A stretch of DNA of 64,000 nucleotides from Pseudenterobacter timonensis (GCF_900021175.1 NZ_FCOP01000011.1:744001-808000); one strand, 5' to 3'. Counted from the stretch's first letter, positions 10,139-22,336 are shown. The notes: a model not told the origin generated them from the letters alone. Program-made: numbers and translations.

Positions 10139-10330
10139 ATGCCAACCAGACCTCCTTATCCGCGTGAAGCGCGTATTGTCGCCGTCGAAAAAGGCGGTAC
10201 CGATCAAACCGTGACCTGGTATCAGTTGCGTGCGGATCACCCGAAACCCGATTCGTTAATTAGCGAGCATGAGACCGAGCAGGAAGCGCTGGATGCAAAA
10301 CGGCGTTATGAAGACCCGGACAAGAGCTGA
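10139..10330 (+). CDS. yaiA: YaiA, small protein of the aroL operon
   Basis: A 63-residue protein, the same length as E. coli YaiA, with the recognisable core [21 protein letters not shown] and a charged C-terminus. Function is unknown. It lies 44 bases after aroL on the same strand behind AAAGAGG, and aroM follows, so co-transcription with aroL is likely. Confidence 0.93.
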   Translation: MPTRPPYPREARIVAVEKGGTDQTVTWYQLRADHPKPDSLISEHETEQEALDAKRRYEDPDKS

Positions 10331-10438
10331 ACAAAATCCTAAATACGCCATAACCGTGCCGGAATCACATTTTTCAGCCATCGCAAATGTTAACGAAGGG
10401 TTAATATTTAGTAATTACAGGCAGGTTCGCCAGAGGGC

Positions 10439-10470
10439 GCGGATCTTTACATTTCGGTGTGAAGATCCGC
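10439..10470. repeat. Inverted repeat between yaiA and aroM
   Basis: GCGGATCTT and AAGATCCGC form a perfect 9-base-pair stem around a 14-base loop in the 237-base yaiA-aroM gap. There is no T-run, so it is not a standard terminator; it may modulate read-through into aroM. Confidence 0.5.
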
Positions 10471-10567
10471 TGCTACTCTAATGAGCTGTTTACGTCAAAT
10501 CAGAACCGCGCAGTGTAGTGAGTCTGTGCCTGTGTTAAAGCGGTAGTAGTGAAGAAAGGCGATCAAG

Positions 10568-11245
10568 ATGAAGGCAAAACTGGCGATCCTCACCATTGGG
10601 GTGGTCCCTGTCAGCGTAGTATTACCCCTGCTGACGGAACATATCTCTGAACAACAAATTACCCATCTGAGCCTGTTGGGCAAGATGAGTCGGGAAGAGG
10701 TCATGGAAGACTACGCCCTTGAGCCGGGAGAGGATTCCCTGCCAACATTACTTAATGACGGAAAGCTCGCTTACGTATCACGCCAGAAGATCGAGCGTGA
10801 TATGCAGGCGCTGGTCGAGGTGCTTGATAACCAGGGGTACGAGGTCATTCTCTTTATGAGTACCGCGCCGATTGAAGGTCTGGTGGCGCGCAAATCTATT
10901 CTCCTGGAACCGATGCGCATTATTCCACCGCTGGTGGCCTCGATTGTCGACGGGCATCAGGTCGGGGTGATCGTCCCCATTGAGGAGATGCTGGAGTTTC
11001 AGGCAAAGAAGTGGCAGGTGCTGGAAAAGAAGCCGCTCTATGCGCTGGCGAATCCCGTCTGGGACAGCGAAGAGACGCTGATTGGAGCCGGTCGCGAACT
11101 GCTGGATCGCGGGGCGGATGTGTTGATGCTCGATTGTCTCGGTTTTCATCAGCAGCACAGGGACTTACTGCAAAAAACGCTGGATGTGCCGGTGCTGTTG
11201 TCGAATGTGCTGGTGGCGCGTCTGGCCTCTGAATTACTGGTGTAA
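10568..11245 (+). CDS. aroM: AroM family protein
   Basis: A 225-residue cytoplasmic protein of the AroM family, which resembles aspartate/glutamate racemase-fold proteins. [17 protein letters not shown] at the N-terminus and [20 protein letters not shown] near the C-terminus are recognisable. The precise activity is not established; in E. coli the gene is co-regulated with aroL by TyrR. The 237-base spacing from yaiA suggests it may also have its own promoter here. Confidence 0.93.
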   Translation: MKAKLAILTIGVVPVSVVLPLLTEHISEQQITHLSLLGKMSREEVMEDYALEPGEDSLPTLLNDGKLAYVSRQKIERDMQALVEVLDNQGYEVILFMSTAPIEGLVARKSILLEPMRIIPPLVASIVDGHQVGVIVPIEEMLEFQAKKWQVLEKKPLYALANPVWDSEETLIGAGRELLDRGADVLMLDCLGFHQQHRDLLQKTLDVPVLLSNVLVARLASELLV

Positions 11246-11258
11246 TGATTTTACGTGA

Positions 11259-11606
<348 letters not shown>

Positions 11607-11647
11607 AGAGCTAACCCTCCCCCGCAGGGAGGGCCAGCCGTCAGGGA

Positions 11648-12559
11648 TTAGCGCTGCGCTTCGCCGCCTAATCCCTCCACCAGGCTCTGGATCAGCGCCG
11701 CCAGTTCACCCGTCATCAGAATAAAATCGGCGTCAAAGCGCTGGGCAAAATCGTCCCGGTCGATATCATCATTCTGATCGCGCAGTTCATCGCAAAACTT
11801 CAGACGCTTCACCGAGCCGTCGTCGCACATTACAAACTGAATGCGCTGCTGCCAGTCGAGCGCCAGTTTGGTCACCAGCTTGCCGGCTTCAATATGGACC
11901 GCGATCTCATCGCTGACCAGATCCTGTTTTTTGGCGCGGATCACGCCCCCCTCTTCGAGGATCGCCTTCAGCTCCGCCTCGTCCAGCAGCTGGAAGCCCT
12001 GCGCCGCGCTGCCGCTACGCACCCATTCGGTCAGCGTCAGTTCGATCGGGTTTTCCATCGTCAGCGGCACCACCGGCAGCGAGCCCAGGCTCTTACGCAG
12101 CAGGGCCAGCGTATCTTCCGCTTTTTTAGCGCTGGCGCAGTCGACCATGATCAGGCCGTTTACGGAGTCGATCCACATCATCGTCTGGCTAAAGCGGCTG
12201 AAGGCGCGGGGCAGCAGCGAGTGCAGCACCTCATCCTTCAGGGAATCTTTTTCCGTTTTCTTCAGCTTGCGGCCCTGATCCGCCTCCAGCCTGGCGATTT
12301 TGGCCTCCAGCGCCTGTTTCACCACCGGCGTGGGCAGAATTTTCTCTTCCTTACGGGCGCAGATAACGATCTGCCCGTTGTTGGCGTGGGTCAGCGCATC
12401 GCTGTGCGAGCCCATCGGCGGGACCCAGCCGGTTTTCGCCATCTCCTGGCTGCCGCACGGGGTAAACGCGTAAGCGGCTAACTGTTTTTCCATCTCTTCG
12501 GCGCGCAGGGAGACGTCGCGGCTGAGACGGTAAACCATCAAATTTTTGAACCACAGCAT
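11648..12559 (-). CDS. rdgC: Recombination-associated protein RdgC
   Basis: A ring-shaped DNA-binding protein that limits RecA loading and is needed in some recA- or priA-related backgrounds. The 303-residue product has the E. coli length and sequence features ([49 protein letters not shown]). The start at 12559 fits the family; a GTG four codons earlier is in frame but adds non-conserved residues. It is divergent from mak, as in E. coli. Confidence 0.96.
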   Translation of the reverse strand: MLWFKNLMVYRLSRDVSLRAEEMEKQLAAYAFTPCGSQEMAKTGWVPPMGSHSDALTHANNGQIVICARKEEKILPTPVVKQALEAKIARLEADQGRKLKKTEKDSLKDEVLHSLLPRAFSRFSQTMMWIDSVNGLIMVDCASAKKAEDTLALLRKSLGSLPVVPLTMENPIELTLTEWVRSGSAAQGFQLLDEAELKAILEEGGVIRAKKQDLVSDEIAVHIEAGKLVTKLALDWQQRIQFVMCDDGSVKRLKFCDELRDQNDDIDRDDFAQRFDADFILMTGELAALIQSLVEGLGGEAQR

Positions 12560-12682
12560 GATAATTTCCACGGCCTTGTCGTTAAATCAGCGGGCATGAT
12601 AGCGAATTGTCGCCTGGCTTGCATTGCTAATCGGAAAGCGGGCTTCTACGCTGTTGATAATCAAAATGATGAGGAGAGTGTT

Positions 12683-13588
12683 GTGCGTATTGGCATCGAT
12701 TTGGGCGGCACCAAAACAGAAGTGATTGCGCTGGGCGAGCAGGGGGAGCAACTGTTTCGTCACCGTCTGCCCACGCCGCGTGACGATTACCGGGCAACGA
12801 TCGAGACGATCGCCCGGCTGGTGGAGATGGCCGAGCAGGCGACCAGCCAGAGCGGCAGCGTCGGGATCGGTATTCCCGGCTCCCTTTCCCCCTACACCGG
12901 CGTGGTGAAAAACGCTAACTCCACCTGGCTCAACGGCCAGCCGTTCGATCGCGATCTCAGCGCCCGGCTGAACCGGGAGGTGCGGCTGGCGAATGACGCG
13001 AACTGTCTGGCGGTCTCCGAGGCGATCGACGGCGCAGCGGCGGGGGCGCAGACGGTCTTTGCGGTGATCATCGGCACCGGCTGCGGCGCGGGCGTGGCGC
13101 TTGGCGGACGGGCGCACATCGGCGGCAACGGGACGGCGGGAGAGTGGGGACACAATCCGCTGCCGTGGATGGATGAGGATGAGTTGAAATTCCGGGCGGA
13201 TGTCCCCTGCTACTGCGGCAAGCAGGGCTGTATCGAAACTTTTATCTCCGGCACCGGTTTTGCCACTGACTACCAGCGTCTGAGCGGCAGGGCGCTGAAG
13301 GGTAATGAGATTATGCGTCTGGTGGAGGAAAACGACGCGGTGGCGGAGCTGGCGCTGAGCCGCTACGAGATGCGGCTGGCCAAATCGCTGGCGCACGTGA
13401 TCAATATTCTCGATCCCGACGTGATTGTTCTCGGCGGCGGGATGAGCAATGTCGATCGCCTCTACGCCACGGTGCCGACGCTGCTGAAGCAGTGGGTCTT
13501 TGGCGGCGAATGCGAGACGCCGATCCGCAAGGCGGTACATGGCGACTCGAGCGGCGTGCGGGGCGCGGCCTGGCTCTGGCCGCAGTAA
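12683..13588 (+). CDS. mak: Fructokinase Mak (ROK family)
   Basis: Phosphorylates fructose, and more weakly mannose, in the cytoplasm using ATP. The 301-residue product starts at GTG behind GAGGAG and shows the ROK features [29 protein letters not shown], the zinc-binding [11 protein letters not shown] and [10 protein letters not shown]. The length is as in E. coli Mak. The gene that follows in E. coli, araJ, is absent; an AhpD-like gene on the opposite strand converges instead. Confidence 0.96.
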   Translation: MRIGIDLGGTKTEVIALGEQGEQLFRHRLPTPRDDYRATIETIARLVEMAEQATSQSGSVGIGIPGSLSPYTGVVKNANSTWLNGQPFDRDLSARLNREVRLANDANCLAVSEAIDGAAAGAQTVFAVIIGTGCGAGVALGGRAHIGGNGTAGEWGHNPLPWMDEDELKFRADVPCYCGKQGCIETFISGTGFATDYQRLSGRALKGNEIMRLVEENDAVAELALSRYEMRLAKSLAHVINILDPDVIVLGGGMSNVDRLYATVPTLLKQWVFGGECETPIRKAVHGDSSGVRGAAWLWPQ

Positions 13589-13619
13589 TCAACGCGCGGC
13601 GCCCAGGGCGCCGCGTCTT

Positions 13620-14099
13620 TTATTCCAGGTTCGCCTTATTCAGGCCGTAGGCCGCATCCAGCGAGCCGGGCACCATGCGGGAGACGATCCCCAGCCGGTT
13701 CCAGGCGTTAATCCCCACGATAATGAAATTGAGCTCCGAAAGCTCCACCTCCGAGAAATGCGTCGCCACGTTGTGGTAGAGCGCATCGCTTATCCCCTCC
13801 GGCCCAATTTGGGTTAACGCTTCTGCGAACGCCAGCGCAGCTTTTTCGCGTTCGCTGAACAGCGGCGATTCGCGCCATGCGGCCAGATGGTAAAGGCGAA
13901 GCTCACGTTCGCCCGCTATTTTCGCCTCTTTGGCGTGCATATCCAGACAGAAAGTGCAGCTGTTAAGCTGCGAGACGCGGATATCGATCAGGTGCTTCAG
14001 GCGCGGCTCAAGGGTGTTTTTTCCTGCTGCCAGGCTCAGGTCAGAGAGTGCTTTAACCAGCGCCGGGGTGAGTTTGTGATGATTTATGCGGGTGCTCAT
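13620..14099 (-). CDS. Carboxymuconolactone decarboxylase/AhpD-like protein
   Basis: A 159-residue cytoplasmic protein of the AhpD/CMD fold. The SCTFCLDMHAKEA segment (about residues 62-74) holds the CxxC-x3-H motif of AhpD-like alkylhydroperoxidases, and INAWNRLGIVSR near the C-terminus is typical of the subfamily often annotated as CMD family protein. It probably handles peroxides or acts in thiol redox chemistry; the substrate is unknown. The start at 14099 (MSTRINHHKL) was chosen because upstream in-frame sequence runs into the promoter of the divergent MocR-type gene, which likely regulates it. Confidence 0.85.
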   Translation of the reverse strand: MSTRINHHKLTPALVKALSDLSLAAGKNTLEPRLKHLIDIRVSQLNSCTFCLDMHAKEAKIAGERELRLYHLAAWRESPLFSEREKAALAFAEALTQIGPEGISDALYHNVATHFSEVELSELNFIIVGINAWNRLGIVSRMVPGSLDAAYGLNKANLE

Positions 14100-14197
14100 T
14101 GTCTTTCCTTTTTTAATCGTGACGGTATGCGACCAGGCAAATTTACGCCGCTTATGACATAGTAAAAAGATACAAAACCGATCTAATGAGGTAGGAC

Positions 14198-15613
14198 ATG
14201 AAGCCGGGTTATCACGCGATTTATCTGTCATATCGGGATAACATCATGCGTGGGGTGTTAAAGCCCGGCGATAAGGTACCAGCGATTCGCCTGCTGGCGG
14301 AAGAGCTGAAGGTCGCGCGCAAAACGGTTGAAACCGCCTACGCGATACTGACGGGAGAAGGCTTTCTGGTCAGCCAGGGGGCGCGCGGTACGCGGGTTAA
14401 CCCGGATCTAAAGCTGTCCGGCGGGCAGCTACAGCAGGCGCAGCCGATAGCGGCCGACCAGCCGGAATCACTCGTGGCCCAGCGCGAGCGCGTTGGGTTT
14501 ATGCGCCCCGGCATCCCCGCGCTGGATAGCTTCCCTTATAAAAAATGGCTGCTGCTGGCAGGCCAGGCGACCCGCTCGATGCGCCCGGAGGAGATGCTTA
14601 ACCCGCCGGTGATGGGCTGGTATCCGTTGCGGGAAGCGGTCGCTCGCTACCTGAACATCTCCCGGGGCATCGCCTGCACGGCAGAACAGGTGTTGATCAC
14701 CAGCGGCTACAGCGCCAGCCTGCGGTTGATCCTTGATACTCTCGCCAGCGGCAGCGATAAGGTGGTATTTGAAGATCCTGGCTACTTTATGGGCCTGCAA
14801 CTGCTTAAACGTATTGCTCCTGAGCTGCATGGCGTACCGGTGGATCGTGCCGGGCTGGATACCGATTACCTGCTGCGTCACCACCGGGACGCCCGTTTCG
14901 TTATCGTGACACCTTCGCACCAAAGTCCGCTGGCGGTCACGCTCTCGCTCCCTCGCAGGCAGCAGCTGCTGCAATGGGCGGCGCAGAGCCATGCCTGGAT
15001 TATTGAAGATGACTATGACGGGGAGTTTCACTATACCCGTAAGGTTTTACCGTCGTTAAAAAGCCTCGACCGGCAGGACCGGGTCATTTTTATCGGCTCT
15101 TTCAGTAAGACCATTATGCCGTCGCTGCGCCTGGGTTATATGGTGATGCCTGCTAAAACGGTTGCCGCGTTTACCCGCAGTGCGGATTGCCTGACCGGGG
15201 GCCAGCCGGTACTGACGCAAAAAATCGTGGCCGCTTTTTTAAACGAGGGGCATTTTTTTCGCCATCTCAAAAAGATGCGCAGCCTCTACCAGCAGCGACG
15301 CGACAATATGATCGCCGCGCTGCACGAGGTGTATGGGGAGCACTTTACCGTTGAACAGAACGATGGCGGCATGCACATTGTCGCCTTCCTGACGCAGGGC
15401 GGCGACGATCGCGCAATCGCCCGTTGCTGGCAACAGCATCAGCTGCAGGTTAACGCCCTGTCTGAATGGTATTCTGCGCCGCAGAAACGCTACGGGCTGG
15501 TGATGGGCTATAACGGCGTACGCAGCAAAGAAGAGGCGGTGGATCTTTTGCAGCGGCCACGTGCAAAGACGCTGGCGCTGCTGCAAAAGTCAGAGAGCCG
15601 ATCGTTGCGTTAA
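14198..15613 (+). CDS. MocR/PdxR-type transcriptional regulator
   Basis: A 471-residue fusion of an N-terminal GntR winged helix ([29 protein letters not shown], about residues 24-52) with an aspartate-aminotransferase-like domain. The latter has [13 protein letters not shown] and the PLP-lysine region [17 protein letters not shown], so it probably binds pyridoxal phosphate. The start follows GAGGTAGG. The 98-base divergent spacer to the AhpD-like gene points to control of that gene and of itself. The pair stands where K-12 has araJ. Its last four bases overlap the convergent sbcC end. Confidence 0.9.
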   Translation: MKPGYHAIYLSYRDNIMRGVLKPGDKVPAIRLLAEELKVARKTVETAYAILTGEGFLVSQGARGTRVNPDLKLSGGQLQQAQPIAADQPESLVAQRERVGFMRPGIPALDSFPYKKWLLLAGQATRSMRPEEMLNPPVMGWYPLREAVARYLNISRGIACTAEQVLITSGYSASLRLILDTLASGSDKVVFEDPGYFMGLQLLKRIAPELHGVPVDRAGLDTDYLLRHHRDARFVIVTPSHQSPLAVTLSLPRRQQLLQWAAQSHAWIIEDDYDGEFHYTRKVLPSLKSLDRQDRVIFIGSFSKTIMPSLRLGYMVMPAKTVAAFTRSADCLTGGQPVLTQKIVAAFLNEGHFFRHLKKMRSLYQQRRDNMIAALHEVYGEHFTVEQNDGGMHIVAFLTQGGDDRAIARCWQQHQLQVNALSEWYSAPQKRYGLVMGYNGVRSKEEAVDLLQRPRAKTLALLQKSESRSLR

Positions 15614-18600
15614 GGGTTCACCGCGAACTGCCGATCCAGTCGGCTGTAGCCCAGCCCGTTAATTTTCTTCACCTTGATCTGCACCGGGATACGCTCCTTC
15701 ATCGCCTCCACGTGGCTTATTACGCCGATGGTTTTCCCGGTGGCGTTCAGCGCGTCGAGCGCATCCAGCGCCGTGTCCAGCGTTTCGCTGTCCAGCGTGC
15801 CGAAGCCTTCATCCAGAAAGAGCGAGTCGATACGGGTTTTATGGCTCACCAGATCGGAGAGCGCCAGCGCCAGCGCGAGGCTCACCAGGAAACTCTCTCC
15901 GCCGGAAAGGGTGCGCGTATCGCGTACCGCGTCCGCCTGCCAGGTGTCCACCACCTCCAGCTCCAGCGCGTCGCTGGCCTTACGTTGCAGAAGATAGCGC
16001 CCGTGCAGACGGTTAAGCTGCTGGTTCGCCAGCCATACCAGGTTATCCAGCGTCAGCCCCTGGGCAAATTTACGGAACCGATCGCCCTCTCTGGAGCCAA
16101 TCAGGGCGTTGAGATGGCCCCAGTCGTCGGCCAGACGGGCCGCCTCGTCAATTTGTGCCTTTAACCGCTGCTGCTGCTGGCGCTTATCGCTCTCCTGCTT
16201 AAGCTGCTGGCGGATTTCACCCTGCTGCGTGGTATTTTCCCGCAGCGCCTGTGCCAGCTGAGAGAGCTGCGCCTGCAGGGCGGGCGCGTCCACGTCCAGC
16301 CCCTGCGGACGCTGCTGTTGATGGGCGGAAAGCTGCTGGCCCGCCTGGGCTGCCAGCGCGCCGGCCTGCTGTAGCTGCTTCTCCAGGGTTTGCTGCCGCT
16401 GCTCCAGAAGGCGCATCGACTCTTCATCCAGCAGGGCGGCGAGAAAGGCCTCTCTGCCGCTAAAACGGCTCTCCTGCAGCGCGGCGGCGAACTGCGCCTG
16501 CGCCTCCCGGGCGCGCGCCTGCTCCTGTGTCTCCTGCTGTTGCAGCGTCTCCAGCTGGCTTTGCAGGGCCACGCAGGCGTTATGGCTCTCTCGCCAGTTA
16601 GCCGGGATAGCCGCTTCCGCCTCGTCGCCCTCCGCTTCCGGCAGCGTCTCCAGCAGCGGCGTCAGGGCGTTGATGCGCTCCTGCAGGGCGCCATGCTGCT
16701 TCTCTGTCTCCTGCCAGCGGGTGGCCTCGGCTTCGCGCTCGCTAAGCCAGCGGCTCTCCTCTCCCTCGGGAGGAAGCGCAAGGGCGAGAGCCTGCAGCGT
16801 ACGCTCAAGCGCGCCCTGCGCGGCGGCGATCTGCTGACGCTGCTGGCCCGCCTGCTCCTCCAGTTCGTTAAGCTGGCTTTGCAACGCCAGGCGCTGGCTT
16901 AGCGCAAAAAGCTGGCGCTCACGCTGCTCCTGCGTGCTGAGCCAGGGGGCAATATCCTCCTGAATATCCAGCGAAATCTCCAGGGATGCGCTGGCGTCGC
17001 GCCATGCCTCCATCAGCGTTTCGGCTTCCTGAACCAGCGCCTGCTTCTCTTCCTTTTCACGCGCCATCTGACTGGTGAGCGCATTGACCTGGCCCAGTAA
17101 CAGGAGTCCCTCCTCTTTCAGGGTGGTCACCGCTTTGGCGAGATCGTCCCGACGCTGCTGGTTTTCGCTTAGCGTCAGCGCCTGATACTGCGAGACGGCG
17201 GGATGGTGGGGAGAGCCGCAGAGCGGGCAGGGCTGGCCGGCCTGAAGCTGTGCGCGGTCCGCCTCCAGACTTTTGATCTTCTCCTCCTGTCGACAGAGGG
17301 TTTCCAGATCGAGATAGTGCTGATGCTTCTCTTTATACTGCTGCCGACGCAGGCGCAGGGTCTCGTTAAGCGTGGCCAGCTCCGCCTCGCCTTTCTGCTG
17401 GCTGTGAGCCAGCGCGGCGAGCCGTTTTTGCAGCGGCTGATAGCGCGCGTGCAGAGTGGAGAGCTGCTGGCGCGGCCCGCGCAGGCGGACGTGTTGCGCC
17501 AGCGCGTCGGCCACCTCCTCTGCGGTGAGCGTCAGTTCGCTCTCCGGCAGGCTGGCGAGCTGTTTGCGCCGTTCAGCCAGACGCTCAGTCAGGACGGCAA
17601 GCTGCGCGCTGTCGCGCTTAAGCTGGCTGAACTGCGCGCGCCAGCCGGCGATCTCCGGTCGCCACTGGCGGAAACGGTCGTGCTCCTCCAGCCAGCGGGC
17701 AAGCGCTGCCTGCTCCTTCTGTAGCGTCTCGCGGGTGCGCAGGGCCGCGTTGCGGATACGGCCGCGCAGCGCCAGGGTGGAATGTAAGCGAGTATTCACT
17801 TCAGCAATCTGCTGTTTCGTCTGCGCCAGCCGGGTGGCCTGTTCCTCTTCCCGCTGCCAGAGAGGGCGTAGCAGCGAGGCGGGACGCGCCAGCTCAAGCT
17901 TTGCCAGGTCGGGAGCAGCGTCGTTCAGCGCCTGCTGCGCCTGTTGTTGCGCCTCTAACGCCTGCTGGCGTTCGCGGGTCAGTTCATCGCGGCGGGTGAG
18001 CCACTGAAGCTGCTGCTGCTGGCTCTGCTGCTGCGCCAGCACTCTTTTCTCTTCGTCAGTGAGCGCCTGCAAACGTTGGCTCAGCGCCTCCAGCTGCGCC
18101 TCATCAAGCAGCGTCAGCCCGGCCGCCTGCGCCTGATGTTTTTCCAGCTCGCCGCGCGCCGCTTTGTGTTTTTCAAAGACCATCGCGGAGATCTGACCGT
18201 AAATTTCGGTGCCGGTCAGCTCCTCCAGCAGTTCGGCCCGCTCTTTGGGTCTGGCGTTAAGAAACGCGGCGAACTGCCCCTGGGAGAGGAGCATCGAGCG
18301 GGTAAAGCGGTCGTAGTCCAGCCCGGTCAGCAGGGCAGTCTGCTCCAGCTTGTCGCTCACTTTATCGGCGAGGATTTTGCCATCTTCGCAGCGCGCCAGC
18401 TCTACGCGCGGCGCCTGCAGGTTGCCATCAGGCTGGTTTCGCGCCCGGTTCTGGCTCCAGAAGGCGCGATAGGCGACCCCTTTTACTTCAAACTCCACTT
18501 CGGCCAGACATTCCGCGGTGTCGCGGGTCATCAGATCGTTTTGCGCCTGCGACACCTTTTGCAGGCGCGGCGTTTCGTGGTAGAGCGCCAGGCTGATGGC

Positions 18601-18744
18601 GTCGAGGAGGGTGGTTTTCCCCGCCCCGGTCGCGCCGGTGATGGCAAACAGGCCGTTACTGAGAAAAGGCTCAGCGGTAAAATCGATTTTCCACTCTCCC
18701 TTCAGGGAGTTGAGGTTTTTCAGGCGCAGGCTAAGAATTTTCAT
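15610..18744 (-). CDS. sbcC: Nuclease SbcCD subunit C (Rad50-like ATPase)
   Basis: A 1044-residue SMC-like ATPase that with SbcD opens DNA hairpins and trims protein-blocked ends. The N-terminal Walker A is [12 protein letters not shown] (about residues 37-48), the signature motif is [16 protein letters not shown], and Walker B is [12 protein letters not shown] near the C-terminus. Long glutamine-rich coiled coils flank a zinc-hook CPLC at about residue 505. E. coli SbcC has 1048 residues. Its ATG overlaps the sbcD stop (ATGA), showing translational coupling. Confidence 0.97.
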   Translation of the reverse strand: MKILSLRLKNLNSLKGEWKIDFTAEPFLSNGLFAITGATGAGKTTLLDAISLALYHETPRLQKVSQAQNDLMTRDTAECLAEVEFEVKGVAYRAFWSQNRARNQPDGNLQAPRVELARCEDGKILADKVSDKLEQTALLTGLDYDRFTRSMLLSQGQFAAFLNARPKERAELLEELTGTEIYGQISAMVFEKHKAARGELEKHQAQAAGLTLLDEAQLEALSQRLQALTDEEKRVLAQQQSQQQQLQWLTRRDELTRERQQALEAQQQAQQALNDAAPDLAKLELARPASLLRPLWQREEEQATRLAQTKQQIAEVNTRLHSTLALRGRIRNAALRTRETLQKEQAALARWLEEHDRFRQWRPEIAGWRAQFSQLKRDSAQLAVLTERLAERRKQLASLPESELTLTAEEVADALAQHVRLRGPRQQLSTLHARYQPLQKRLAALAHSQQKGEAELATLNETLRLRRQQYKEKHQHYLDLETLCRQEEKIKSLEADRAQLQAGQPCPLCGSPHHPAVSQYQALTLSENQQRRDDLAKAVTTLKEEGLLLLGQVNALTSQMAREKEEKQALVQEAETLMEAWRDASASLEISLDIQEDIAPWLSTQEQRERQLFALSQRLALQSQLNELEEQAGQQRQQIAAAQGALERTLQALALALPPEGEESRWLSEREAEATRWQETEKQHGALQERINALTPLLETLPEAEGDEAEAAIPANWRESHNACVALQSQLETLQQQETQEQARAREAQAQFAAALQESRFSGREAFLAALLDEESMRLLEQRQQTLEKQLQQAGALAAQAGQQLSAHQQQRPQGLDVDAPALQAQLSQLAQALRENTTQQGEIRQQLKQESDKRQQQQRLKAQIDEAARLADDWGHLNALIGSREGDRFRKFAQGLTLDNLVWLANQQLNRLHGRYLLQRKASDALELEVVDTWQADAVRDTRTLSGGESFLVSLALALALSDLVSHKTRIDSLFLDEGFGTLDSETLDTALDALDALNATGKTIGVISHVEAMKERIPVQIKVKKINGLGYSRLDRQFAVNP

Positions 18745-19949
18745 GCGCTTTCCTCTTCATCATTATTAAGGGCGTCCAGGGCATGGGCGAAGAGGGTATT
18801 CAGCCGCGCCCGGCTCGCCTCGTCGAGATCCTCCTGCGCCAGCCGCCGCTCGAACACCTCTTCGACGCGCAGCTCGCTTAAGGTCTCCCGGCTGGCGCCG
18901 AGCAGGAGCTTCTCGCGCTGTTCACGGCTGCGGCGCACCAGCAGCACCTCTACCGGCAGATCTTCCGTCAGCGCCTGGATTTTGCGCTGCATATCGTGCA
19001 GGTACTCGTCGGTGGTGATTTCGATATCCAGCCAGACGGGGGGCGTCTGTGGGACGTCGCGCCACTGCTCAAGCTGCGCCGTAATGGCCGGCAGATCGCC
19101 CTTCAGTACGGCCAGCGGCTGGGTGACAGGCACCTCCAGCGCCTCCACGCTGCTGAGTTGTCCTTCGCTAAAGCTGACCAGATGCACGCTTTTGGCTTTA
19201 CCGGTTTCATCAAAACTCAGCGGGATCGGCGAGCCGCAGTAGCGGATATGTTCGCAGCCGCCCACCTTCTGGGCGCGGTGAATATGGCCGAGGGCGATAT
19301 AGTCGGCGGGGGGAAAGTTCTGCGCCGGAAAGGCGTCCAGCGTGCCGATATAAATTTCGCGTACCGCGTCGCTTTTGCTGGCGCCGACGGTGGTGAGATG
19401 GCCGGTGGCGATCACCGGCAGCGGGCGGTCGCCACGCAGGGCGCAGGCCGCCTCGTACTGCTGCTGATAGTAGTCGGTGATGGCCTGCAGCAGATGCAGC
19501 TGCTTGTCCCGCCCCGAGAGCCCCGCCTGGCTTTTAACAAGGTCGCGCGGGCGTAAAAAGGGGATCGGGCAGAGCACCGCGCCAGGAGTGCCGTCGCGCT
19601 TTTTCAGGATACGCGGCCCGTCGCCCGCGCTGGCCACCACGGTGGTGTTGAGAAAGGCGAGGATCTCCCGGGACTCGTTCAGCGTGGCGACCGAGTCGTG
19701 ATTGCCCGCGACAATTACCAAGTGGCAGCCGGTCTGCTGGAGGTTGACGACGAAACGGTTATAGAGTTCGCGCGCGTAGCTCGGCGGCGCGCCGGTATCG
19801 AAAATATCTCCGGCGACGAGAATGGCATCCACCGCCTGCTGGCGGGCGGTATCCAGTAGCCAGTTGAGGAACGCTTCATGCTCGGCGGCGCGGCTTTTGC
19901 TGTAGAAGTTTTGTCCCAGATGCCAGTCCGAGGTGTGAAGTATACGCAT
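18741..19949 (-). CDS. sbcD: Nuclease SbcCD subunit D (Mre11-like)
   Basis: The manganese-dependent exo/endonuclease subunit of SbcCD. The 402-residue product has the metallophosphoesterase motifs in order: [32 protein letters not shown] and LGHIHRAQ. The start at 19949 ([12 protein letters not shown]) matches E. coli; upstream codons would add a hydrophobic leader lying in the phoB promoter. It is divergent from phoB and coupled to sbcC. Confidence 0.97.
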   Translation of the reverse strand: MRILHTSDWHLGQNFYSKSRAAEHEAFLNWLLDTARQQAVDAILVAGDIFDTGAPPSYARELYNRFVVNLQQTGCHLVIVAGNHDSVATLNESREILAFLNTTVVASAGDGPRILKKRDGTPGAVLCPIPFLRPRDLVKSQAGLSGRDKQLHLLQAITDYYQQQYEAACALRGDRPLPVIATGHLTTVGASKSDAVREIYIGTLDAFPAQNFPPADYIALGHIHRAQKVGGCEHIRYCGSPIPLSFDETGKAKSVHLVSFSEGQLSSVEALEVPVTQPLAVLKGDLPAITAQLEQWRDVPQTPPVWLDIEITTDEYLHDMQRKIQALTEDLPVEVLLVRRSREQREKLLLGASRETLSELRVEEVFERRLAQEDLDEASRARLNTLFAHALDALNNDEEESA

Positions 19950-20041
19950 AACAGGTCCGTAGCAAAAAAAGATGAAGAGGATTATAAACATTCAGGGGGA
20001 GAAAATACCGCTGTAATAAGAGCCCGTCCCGGCAGAGCAGT

Positions 20042-20070
20042 TTTTCATAAATCTGTCATAAATCTGACGC
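20042..20070 (+). promoter_or_regulatory. Pho box upstream of phoB
   Basis: CTGTCATAAATCTGACGC (20053-20070), with an overlapping upstream half-site TTTTCAT, matches the PhoB site that autoregulates phoBR in E. coli. It lies in the 175-base spacer shared with divergent sbcD. Confidence 0.88.
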
Positions 20071-20124
20071 ATAATGACGCCGCATTACAAACATTTAACT
20101 TAATAAAATCAAACAGGGCAAAGT

Positions 20125-20814
20125 ATGGCGAGACGCATTCTGGTCGTAGAAGATGAAGCACCTATTCGTGAAATGGTCTGCTTCGTGCTTGAACAAAACG
20201 GCTTTCAGCCGGTTGAGGCAGAAGATTATGACAGCGCGGTGAATCAGCTGAACGAACCCTGGCCCGATCTGATCCTGCTCGACTGGATGCTGCCCGGCGG
20301 CTCTGGCCTGCAATTTATCAAACATCTTAAGCGCGAAGCGCTGACCCGCGATATTCCGGTGGTGATGCTGACCGCCCGCGGCGAAGAAGAGGATCGCGTG
20401 CGCGGCCTGGAGAGCGGGGCGGATGACTACATCACCAAACCTTTCTCCCCGAAAGAGCTGGTGGCGCGCATTAAGGCGGTGATGCGCCGCATTTCGCCGA
20501 TGGCGGTAGAAGAGGTGATTGAGATGCAGGGGTTAAGCCTCGATCCCACTTCCCACCGCGTCATGACCGGTGAAAATCCCCTCGATATGGGCCCTACCGA
20601 ATTTAAACTATTACACTTCTTTATGACCCACCCGGAGCGTGTTTACAGCCGCGAGCAGCTGCTCAATAACGTCTGGGGAACCAACGTTTACGTCGAGGAT
20701 CGGACCGTGGATGTGCATATCCGGCGTCTGCGCAAAGCGCTGGAAACCAGCGGCCACGACCGGATGGTACAGACGGTCCGCGGTACGGGTTATCGTTTTT
20801 CGACCCGTTTCTGA
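20125..20814 (+). CDS. phoB: Phosphate regulon response regulator PhoB
   Basis: The response regulator that activates phosphate-starvation genes, including phoA in this window. The 229-residue product has a receiver domain (acidic VVEDE, phospho-acceptor Asp in ILLDWM at about residue 53, conserved K in ITKPFSP) and an OmpR-type winged-helix domain ([43 protein letters not shown]). It is preceded by its own Pho box, and phoR follows after 21 bases. Confidence 0.98.
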   Translation: MARRILVVEDEAPIREMVCFVLEQNGFQPVEAEDYDSAVNQLNEPWPDLILLDWMLPGGSGLQFIKHLKREALTRDIPVVMLTARGEEEDRVRGLESGADDYITKPFSPKELVARIKAVMRRISPMAVEEVIEMQGLSLDPTSHRVMTGENPLDMGPTEFKLLHFFMTHPERVYSREQLLNNVWGTNVYVEDRTVDVHIRRLRKALETSGHDRMVQTVRGTGYRFSTRF

Positions 20815-20835
20815 ACAATGACAGGAGTGTGACGC

Positions 20836-22134
20836 GTGCTGGAACGACTGTCATGGAAAAGGCTCGTTTTAGAACTGATATTATGCTGTATTCCGGCGCT
20901 TATTCTGGGCGCCGTGGTGGGTTATCTGCCATGGTTTTTGCTGGCGGCGGTAACTGGACTTCTTATCTGGCATTTCTGGAACCTGCTGCGCCTCTCCTGG
21001 TGGCTGTGGGTCGATCGCAGCATGACCCCGCCGCCGGGCAGGGGAAGCTGGGAGCCGTTGCTCTACGGCCTGCATCAGATGCAGATGCGCAACAAAAAGC
21101 GCCGTCGCGAGCTGGGTAGCCTGATTAAGCGCTTTCGCAGCGGCGCGGAGTCGCTGCCGGATGCGGTGATCCTTACCACCGAAGAGGGAACCATTTTCTG
21201 GTGTAACGGCCTGGCGCAGCAGCTGCTCGGCCTGCGCTGGCCGGACGACAGCGGACAAAATATCCTCAACCTGCTGCGTTATCCTGAATTTACGCAGTAT
21301 CTGAAAAAGCGTGACTTCAGCCGCCCGCATAATCTGGTGCTCAATAACGGCCGCCACCTTGAGTTCAGGGTCATGCCCTACAGCGACAATCAGTGGCTGA
21401 TGGTGGCACGCGACGTGACGCAGATGCACCAGCTCGAAGGGGCGCGGCGAAACTTTTTCGCTAACGTCAGCCACGAGCTGCGCACCCCTCTGACGGTTCT
21501 GCAGGGCTATCTGGAGATGATGCAGGAACAGACGCTGGAGGGGCCGCCGCGAGAGAAAGCGCTGAGCACCATGCGCGAACAGACCCACCGGATGGAGGGG
21601 CTGGTCAGGCAGTTGCTTACCCTGTCGCGTATCGAGGCGGCGCCGACCCTGACGCTTAACGAGATTATCGACGTGCCGGTCATGTTGCGGCTGGTGGAGC
21701 ATGAGGCGCAGACCCTGAGCCAGAAGCGCCACACGCTGATTTTTGATGTCGACAATACCCTGAAGGTGCGCGGCAGCGAGGAGGAGTTGCGCAGCGCCGT
21801 CTCCAACCTGGTCTATAACGCGGTTAACCATACGCCGCCGGGTACGGAGATTACGGTGCGCTGGAGAGAGGTGACGGGCGGCGCGGAGTTTAGCGTCGAG
21901 GATAACGGGCCGGGCATTGCGGCGGCGCATATTCCCCGTCTGACCGAACGCTTTTATCGCGTGGATAAGGCGCGGTCGCGGCAGACCGGCGGCAGCGGAC
22001 TGGGGCTGGCTATTGTTAAACATGCCGTTCAGCACCACGAAAGCCGGCTGGAGATCCGCAGCGAGCCGGGTAAAGGGTCACGTTTCTCGTTTGTTATCCC
22101 GGAACGGTTACTTGCCAGGAAAGAGAGCGAATAG
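20836..22134 (+). CDS. phoR: Phosphate regulon sensor kinase PhoR
   Basis: The inner-membrane histidine kinase/phosphatase for PhoB. The 432-residue product starts at GTG after an AGGAG site and has two N-terminal membrane helices, a PAS-like segment ([22 protein letters not shown]), the H-box [18 protein letters not shown], the N-box [19 protein letters not shown] and G-boxes VEDNGPGI and [13 protein letters not shown]. Length is as in E. coli (431). There is no large periplasmic domain, consistent with sensing through the PstSCAB-PhoU system. Confidence 0.98.
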   Translation: MLERLSWKRLVLELILCCIPALILGAVVGYLPWFLLAAVTGLLIWHFWNLLRLSWWLWVDRSMTPPPGRGSWEPLLYGLHQMQMRNKKRRRELGSLIKRFRSGAESLPDAVILTTEEGTIFWCNGLAQQLLGLRWPDDSGQNILNLLRYPEFTQYLKKRDFSRPHNLVLNNGRHLEFRVMPYSDNQWLMVARDVTQMHQLEGARRNFFANVSHELRTPLTVLQGYLEMMQEQTLEGPPREKALSTMREQTHRMEGLVRQLLTLSRIEAAPTLTLNEIIDVPVMLRLVEHEAQTLSQKRHTLIFDVDNTLKVRGSEEELRSAVSNLVYNAVNHTPPGTEITVRWREVTGGAEFSVEDNGPGIAAAHIPRLTERFYRVDKARSRQTGGSGLGLAIVKHAVQHHESRLEIRSEPGKGSRFSFVIPERLLARKESE

Positions 22135-22156
22135 CGTCCCTGTCACTTTTAGTTTC

Positions 22157-22182
22157 CACAGGCCAGCCTTTGCTGGCCTGTG
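22157..22182 (+). terminator. Hairpin after phoR
   Basis: CACAGGCCAGC and GCTGGCCTGTG form a perfect 11-base-pair stem around a 4-base loop, 22 bases after the phoR stop. No T-run follows, so it may act as an RNA 3'-end stabiliser or an imperfect terminator. Confidence 0.6.
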
Positions 22183-22207
22183 TGCGTTATGGTCAAGCGA
22201 AACCGGG

Positions 22208-22255
22208 ATGAATATTATACGTCTGCTGATTTTTTGTTCGCATGATTGTCCATGA
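22208..22255 (+). other. Possible small ORF in the brnQ upstream region
   Basis: A 15-codon ORF, MNIIRLLIFCSHDCP, lies in the 407-base phoR-brnQ gap. Five of six residues in IIRLLI are branched-chain, which would suit a leader peptide for a branched-chain amino acid transporter, but the ribosome site (GGG) is weak and it lies 287 bases before brnQ. It is a candidate only. Confidence 0.2.
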
Positions 22256-22336
22256 GTTTTTCTGATAGTTGGTGTATTTATCCAGTTATTATCTTCATAC
22301 TGGCATATTGTTCCGGTTTTACGATCCCTCCTTGCC

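Noticed and set aside
12587..13540. Minus-strand open frame (317 codons) over mak
   Set aside because: Antisense to a complete, conserved kinase gene and crosses the mak promoter.
20881..22038. Minus-strand open frame (385 codons) over phoR
   Set aside because: Antisense to the conserved sensor kinase; composition is that of a shadow frame.
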